This document shows positions 40,964-44,166 of a stretch of 44,166 bases of DNA, one piece after another (positions within the stretch are counted from its first letter, which is position 1; the number at the start of each line of letters is the position of its first letter). The position numbers were made by a program, and so were the translations under genes. The stretch lies in contig JAUWBI010000020.1 of the NCBI GenBank assembly GCA_030601745.1, forward strand, positions 1 to 44,166. The letters run 5' to 3'. The notes under the pieces are model-generated. The model saw only the letters and a list, made by a program, of their open reading frames with translations, had not been told where the DNA came from and searched no databases. Origin of the DNA: Phycisphaerae bacterium. GTDB taxonomy: Bacteria > Planctomycetota > Phycisphaerae > Sedimentisphaerales > Anaerobacaceae.

Positions 40964-42067
40964 ATGGCAGTTGTAGAGCTAAAGCCTGAGTCTCACTGCA
41001 AATACGATATAGTTTCACTCGGTGAAATCATGGTTCGCCTCGATCCGGGCGAAGAGAGAATTCATACGACCAGATACTTTAGAATCTGGGAGGGCGGCGG
41101 TGAATACAACGTTGCCCGAGGCCTGAAGCGTTGCTTTGGTAAAACTGCTGCGGTCGTAACTGTGATCACCGACAATCCCGTAGGTAGACTGCTCGAGGAT
41201 TTGATCTTACAGGGCGGCGTCAGCATGGAATATGTCAAATGGGTCCCGTATGACGGTATCGGCAGGAAGGTACGAGTGGGACTGAATTTCACCGAACGGG
41301 GTTTTGGTGTGCGGGCTGCTGTAGGATGTTCAGATAGAGCCAATAGCGCTGCCTCGCAACTGAAAAAAGGTGACATCGACTGGGAAAAAATATTTGCCCA
41401 TGACGGCGTCCGTTGGTTCCACACCGGCGGTATCTTTGCAGCGCTATCTAAAACGACACCTGACGTTATTATGGAAGCGGTAACAACAGCAAAAAAACAC
41501 GGTACTGTGGTTTCTTATGATTTGAATTACCGAAACTCACTCTGGAAAGATGTTGGCGGACAAGATAAAGCAAGACAGGTTAATCGTGCTATCGCGCCTC
41601 ACGTTGATGTAATGTTAGGCAATGAAGAAGATTTTACGACAGCACTTGGATTTGAGGTTAAGGGACTGGATGAAAGTTATTCGAAGCTCGATCCAACAAA
41701 CTTTAAGAAAATGATAACCGAGGTGGTAAAGAAGTTTCCCAATTTCAAGGTCGTGGGCACCACACTGCGCAACGCAAAGACCGCTTGCGTCAACGACTGG
41801 GGTGCGATTGTGTATGCAGATGGCCAATTCTATGATGCCACATTGAGGCTGGACCTGGAGATTTATGACCGTGTTGGCGGTGGTGACAGTTTCGCCTCTG
41901 GCCTTATCTATGCTCTTATGGAAGGCAAAACGCCTGCCGAGGCGGTAAATTACGGCGCCGCACACGGCGCTTTGGCGATGACTACGCCTGGTGACACTAC
42001 CACAGCCGGTCTGCGTGAAGTCGAAAAAGTCATCAAGAAGGGCGGCGGCGCCAGAGTCGATAGATGA
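40964..42067 (+). CDS. PfkB sugar kinase, 2-keto-3-deoxygluconate kinase-like
   Basis: ATP-dependent sugar (acid) kinase. YDIVSLGEIMVRLDPGEERI, EGGGEYNVARGLKRCFG (sugar-binding Gly pair), VSYDLNYRNSLW, DVMLGNEEDFTTALG and RVGGGDSFASGLIYALMEG (catalytic Asp and anion hole) mark the KdgK branch. 367 residues is slightly long. AGGAG (40952-40956) sits 7 bases before the ATG. With the KDPG-aldolase-like gene it would make the classical KDG, KDPG, pyruvate plus glyceraldehyde-3-phosphate route for lyase products. Last gene of the cluster. Confidence 0.88.
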   Translation: MAVVELKPESHCKYDIVSLGEIMVRLDPGEERIHTTRYFRIWEGGGEYNVARGLKRCFGKTAAVVTVITDNPVGRLLEDLILQGGVSMEYVKWVPYDGIGRKVRVGLNFTERGFGVRAAVGCSDRANSAASQLKKGDIDWEKIFAHDGVRWFHTGGIFAALSKTTPDVIMEAVTTAKKHGTVVSYDLNYRNSLWKDVGGQDKARQVNRAIAPHVDVMLGNEEDFTTALGFEVKGLDESYSKLDPTNFKKMITEVVKKFPNFKVVGTTLRNAKTACVNDWGAIVYADGQFYDATLRLDLEIYDRVGGGDSFASGLIYALMEGKTPAEAVNYGAAHGALAMTTPGDTTTAGLREVEKVIKKGGGARVDR

Positions 42068-42077
42068 GCAATATATC

Positions 42078-42100
42078 CGATGCTCGATCCTCGATGCTCG
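42078..42100. repeat. 7-nt tandem repeat (CGATGCT) upstream of mtnA
   Basis: CGATGCT, CGATCCT, CGATGCT, CG. First of three different heptamer tracts in one 141-bp spacer. Confidence 0.65.
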
Positions 42101-42111
42101 TTATTGCTTAA

Positions 42112-42139
42112 TTGGTGATTGATAACTGATAACCGATTG
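42112..42139. repeat. 7-nt tandem repeat (TTGATAA) upstream of mtnA
   Basis: TTGGTGA, TTGATAA, CTGATAA, CCGATTG. Second tract of the spacer, beginning with the ssb-rpsR word. Confidence 0.55.
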
Positions 42140-42162
42140 CTATTTAACCATACACCATCTCC

Positions 42163-42197
42163 ACGAGTATCCAGAATCGAGTATCAAGAATCCAAAA
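42163..42197. repeat. 7-nt tandem repeat (TCNAGAA) upstream of mtnA
   Basis: ACGAGTA, TCCAGAA, TCGAGTA, TCAAGAA, TCCAAAA. Third tract, ending 11 bases before the mtnA ATG. Confidence 0.6.
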
Positions 42198-42208
42198 AGT
42201 AAGTATTT

Positions 42209-43294
42209 ATGATTGTCCAGGCAGTTAAATGGATTGGCGATGTTGACGGTTTTCTGCAGTTGATAGACCAGCGTAAGCTACCTGCTGAGTGTGTCAAATT
42301 GCGGTGCCGGGACGTTGAGCAGCTCTACGATGCCATAAAAACACTTGCCGTTCGCGGGGCTCCAGCCCTTGGGGTTTCGGCGGCTTACGGGCTGGTTTTA
42401 GCAATGCAGAAGCTATCTGCTGATAGTAACTTAAAGCAGGGACTTGACGTATTGGCCAAGGCAGGTCAATTGTTAGCTTCATCGCGTCCTACTGCCGTGA
42501 ATTTGTTCTGGGCGCTGGATAGGGTAAGGCTGTGTGCGGAGAAATTTATTGCCACCAAGCCTACCCTGAGCGAAGTCGAAGGGCCAAGCACGAAATTACA
42601 AGAGCTGCGCTCTGCTGTTTTGGCTGAGGCGAACGCTATTTATCAGGAAGATGTGGATATGTGCCGGCGGATTGGCCAAAACGGTGAGAAGTTTATCAAG
42701 CAAGGGGCCGGCATTTTGACGCATTGCAACGCCGGGGCGCTTGCGACTGCAGGACAGGGGACGGCTTTATCGGTGATGTTTGAGGCACATAAAAAGGGCA
42801 GGAAGTTCAAGGTTTATGCAGACGAGACCCGGCCATTGCTGCAGGGCGCTCGGCTGACGGCCTGGGAGTTGAAACACGCTGGTATCAATGTGGTGATTAT
42901 TTGTGACAATATGGCTGGGTGGCTGATGAAACGGGGACATATTAGCGCCGTGATAACCGGTGCAGACCGAATCGCAGCAAATGGTGATGCGGCAAATAAG
43001 ATTGGCACTTACAGCTTGAGCATTCTTGCCAGAGAACACGGTATACCTTTTTATATTGCTGCACCGTCAAGCACATTCGATTTGAGTATAAAGAGCGGAG
43101 CCGAAATACCTATCGAGGAAAGGACGGCTGATGAGGTGAGGTTCTTTGAAGATAAAAGAATCGCACCGGACGACGTTGACATTTATAATCCGGCATTTGA
43201 CGTTACAGAAGCGAGGGACATTACCGCTATCATTACCGAAAGAGGCGTAATAGAAAAACCGAACGCACGCAAAATCGCTGAGCATTTACAATAG
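42209..43294 (+). CDS. mtnA: S-methyl-5-thioribose-1-phosphate isomerase
   Basis: Isomerises methylthioribose-1-phosphate in the methionine salvage pathway. VRGAPALGVSAAYGL, NLFWALDRV, ILTHCNAGALATAGQGTALSV (catalytic Cys), DETRPLLQGARLTAWEL, and ITGADRIAANGDAANKIGTY (catalytic Asp) are the family blocks. 361 residues. Residues ~117-123 (TLSEVEG) come from palindromic element D inserted in a variable loop. No other mtn gene is visible. A related class (aIF2B/ribose-1,5-bisphosphate isomerase) is less likely, given the MtnA-specific blocks. Confidence 0.94.
   Translation: MIVQAVKWIGDVDGFLQLIDQRKLPAECVKLRCRDVEQLYDAIKTLAVRGAPALGVSAAYGLVLAMQKLSADSNLKQGLDVLAKAGQLLASSRPTAVNLFWALDRVRLCAEKFIATKPTLSEVEGPSTKLQELRSAVLAEANAIYQEDVDMCRRIGQNGEKFIKQGAGILTHCNAGALATAGQGTALSVMFEAHKKGRKFKVYADETRPLLQGARLTAWELKHAGINVVIICDNMAGWLMKRGHISAVITGADRIAANGDAANKIGTYSLSILAREHGIPFYIAAPSSTFDLSIKSGAEIPIEERTADEVRFFEDKRIAPDDVDIYNPAFDVTEARDITAIITERGVIEKPNARKIAEHLQ
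42564..42583 (+). repeat. Palindromic element family D inside mtnA
   Basis: CCCTGAGCGAAGTCGAAGGG, read as TLSEVEG in the mtnA frame. CCAAGC flanks it on both sides (42555-42560, 42584-42589), but the copies are 29 bases apart, not a multiple of three, so simple duplication does not explain it without an extra indel. A degenerate copy lies at 9805-9829. Confidence 0.55.
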
Positions 43295-43316
43295 ATGGCT
43301 CACAACTGGGACCCCT

Positions 43317-43586
43317 TTAATCTACAGCGATGACCTCTTTGACCTCAGGTATTTTTTCCTTTAGCAGGCGTTCAACGCCCATTTTCAGGGTCATTTGAGC
43401 GCCGGGACAGCCCTGGCAGGCGCCCTGCAGGCGAATCTTAACGGTATTATCCGCTTCTGTTCCTACCAGTTCGATATCACCGCCGTGGCTTTGTAGTTCT
43501 GGCCGAATGGTCTCGATTGTGTTTTTGACCCTTTCTTCGAAGCTGTTTTCTACGCCAGTATCGCCGCAGCCGCATTGTTCACACAT
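43317..43586 (-). CDS. NifU C-terminal-like iron-sulfur scaffold protein
   Basis: 89-residue Nfu-type protein that carries or transfers a 4Fe-4S cluster. The fold starts ENSFEERVKNTIETIRPELQSHGGDIELV and holds the ligand pair GACQGCPGAQ (CxxC), then MTLKMGVERLLKEKIPEV. The N terminus MCEQCGCGDTGVENS has three additional Cys, not typical of plain Nfu. ATG 43586 is chosen because AGGAG (43594-43598 complement) lies 7 bases ahead; the longer frame adds seven residues. It converges on mtnA. Array copy 2 lies 80 bases upstream of its start. Confidence 0.92.
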   Translation of the reverse strand: MCEQCGCGDTGVENSFEERVKNTIETIRPELQSHGGDIELVGTEADNTVKIRLQGACQGCPGAQMTLKMGVERLLKEKIPEVKEVIAVD

Positions 43587-43607
43587 AATAATTCTCCTAA
43601 AATTCAA

Positions 43608-43665
43608 TTATCAGAATGATTATAGCGACAATTGATTCTAAAGCAAGTAATCTTTCTACGTTTTG
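43608..43665. other. Leader between array copy 2 and the NifU-like gene
   Basis: 58 bases of A/T-rich DNA upstream of the NifU-like gene on its coding strand; likely promoter position, but no clear -35/-10 pair is seen. Confidence 0.3.
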
Positions 43666-44038
43666 AAATTGGGTTTGATTGGGTTTGTTTTCACCAAGCG
43701 TCCAATTGGCAATATTTTCATAATCCACGGTTATTAAAGAGGTTAAGTTCATTTGGGCTTTCGGAAAATTGGGTTTGAATTGGGTTTGTTTTTTTGGACT
43801 GCGAAATCATCTTTTTTTCTGTAATCCTTTGTTATAAGTGAGTTTACATTCATTTGTGCTCTTTGGAAATTGGCTTTGATTGGGTTTGAATTGGGTTTGT
43901 TTTCACCAAGTGTCCAATTGGCAATATTTTCATAATCCACGGTTATTAAAGAGGTTAAGTTCATTTGGGTCTCCGGCAAATTGGCTTTGTTTTGCATAAA
44001 AGGGTCGATTTGTAGAGAGTCCTCTACAGATGTAGAGG
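43666..44038 (-). repeat. 373-bp repeat array, copy 2
   Basis: AAATTGG occurs at 43666, 43766, 43867 and 43978 (spacing 100, 101, 111), followed 43 bases later by a terminal hairpin: every landmark is exactly 38,241 bases from its partner in copy 1. The middle unit is about 90% identical, the outer units much less. Copy 2 has the CACCAAG(C/T)GTCCAATTGG variant in its first and third units. On the - strand it reads toward the NifU-like gene. Confidence 0.85.
44021..44038. other. Terminal hairpin of array copy 2
   Basis: CCTCTACA, GA, TGTAGAGG: eight perfect pairs at the same offset as the hairpin at 5780-5797, with two compensated pair changes. Confidence 0.75.
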
Positions 44039-44166
44039 GCAAGTTAGTTAAGAGTGAGCTAAAGTGCCTAAAGTGAGCTAAAGTTGGATTCTCGATGCTC
44101 ATGATTGGTAATTCCCCTAAGGGTTTTCCGTTTCGCTCCAAGACTATTTACGAATGATGATTTTTG
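44039..44166. other. Window-end sequence without a recognised gene
   Basis: Contains AGTGAGCTAAAGTGCCTAAAGTGAG-like near-repeats (GTGAGCTAAAG twice, about 44052 and 44073). Too short to judge whether a gene begins beyond the edge. Confidence 0.3.

Noticed and set aside
43749-44141. 130-residue frame on the - strand with the same peptide repeats
   Set aside because: Same array, copy 2; it ends at the same unit junction and its N-terminal part is unrelated to that of copy 1.

Overview
This window looks like a piece of a Planctomycetota chromosome, most likely the anaerobic Phycisphaerae/Sedimentisphaerales side. That placement is an inference. It rests on a Gram-negative cell-envelope block (BamA, OmpH/Skp, LpxD, an LpxC-FabZ fusion, LpxA), a Tat-exported Gfo/Idh/MocA oxidoreductase, a large secreted polysaccharide-lyase protein, and spacers packed with repeats. 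Coding density is high and nearly all genes run on the + strand.

Layout: the window opens inside ftsK. Next come a small membrane protein (- strand), a Tat-exported oxidoreductase, a PfkB kinase and an M50 protease. Positions 5426-6488 hold no gene but carry a ~373-bp repeat array and other repeats. Positions 6489-9659 are an accessory island: zinc-ribbon protein, possible 28-residue peptide, adenine-specific DNA methyltransferase, and a convergent phospholipase-D-fold (BfiI/NgoFVII-like) nuclease, i.e. a probable restriction-modification system. A repeat-rich gap and tRNA-Gln(UUG) follow. The housekeeping block 10584-18042 is glmU-prs-rplY-pth-rpsF-ssb-rpsR-rplI-dnaB. The envelope block 18092-25906 is bamA-skp-lpxD-lpxC/fabZ-lpxA and a GnnA-like oxidoreductase. 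Then come a lipoprotein cyclophilin, a UroD-family corrinoid methyltransferase-like gene, and divergent nfi and uvrA. Positions 31520-42067 form a catabolic cluster: ene-reductase/GltD-like fusion, SDR, KDPG-aldolase-like protein, a two-domain lyase, a fumarate-reductase-like flavoprotein and a KDG-kinase-like PfkB protein. The window ends with mtnA, a NifU-like gene (- strand) and a second copy of the ~373-bp array.

How the genes work together: the lyase cluster fits uronate-polysaccharide breakdown (secreted lyase, redox trimming by two flavoproteins and an SDR, then kinase and aldolase). The envelope block covers outer-membrane protein insertion and the first steps of lipid A synthesis. 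The housekeeping block joins cell-wall precursor, PRPP, translation and replication functions.

The most unusual content is not a gene. Three layers of small repetitive DNA recur. (1) Short palindromic elements sit in frame inside conserved genes (oxidoreductase, rplI, dnaB, bamA, GnnA-like, rpsF), several flanked by 4-bp direct repeats so that the insertion is an exact multiple of three bases. (2) About a dozen spacers consist of phase-perfect 7-nt repeats whose word differs from spacer to spacer. (3) The two ~373-bp arrays, 38 kb apart, keep identical internal spacing (100, 101, 111 bp) although their sequence has diverged, and end in a hairpin with compensatory base changes.
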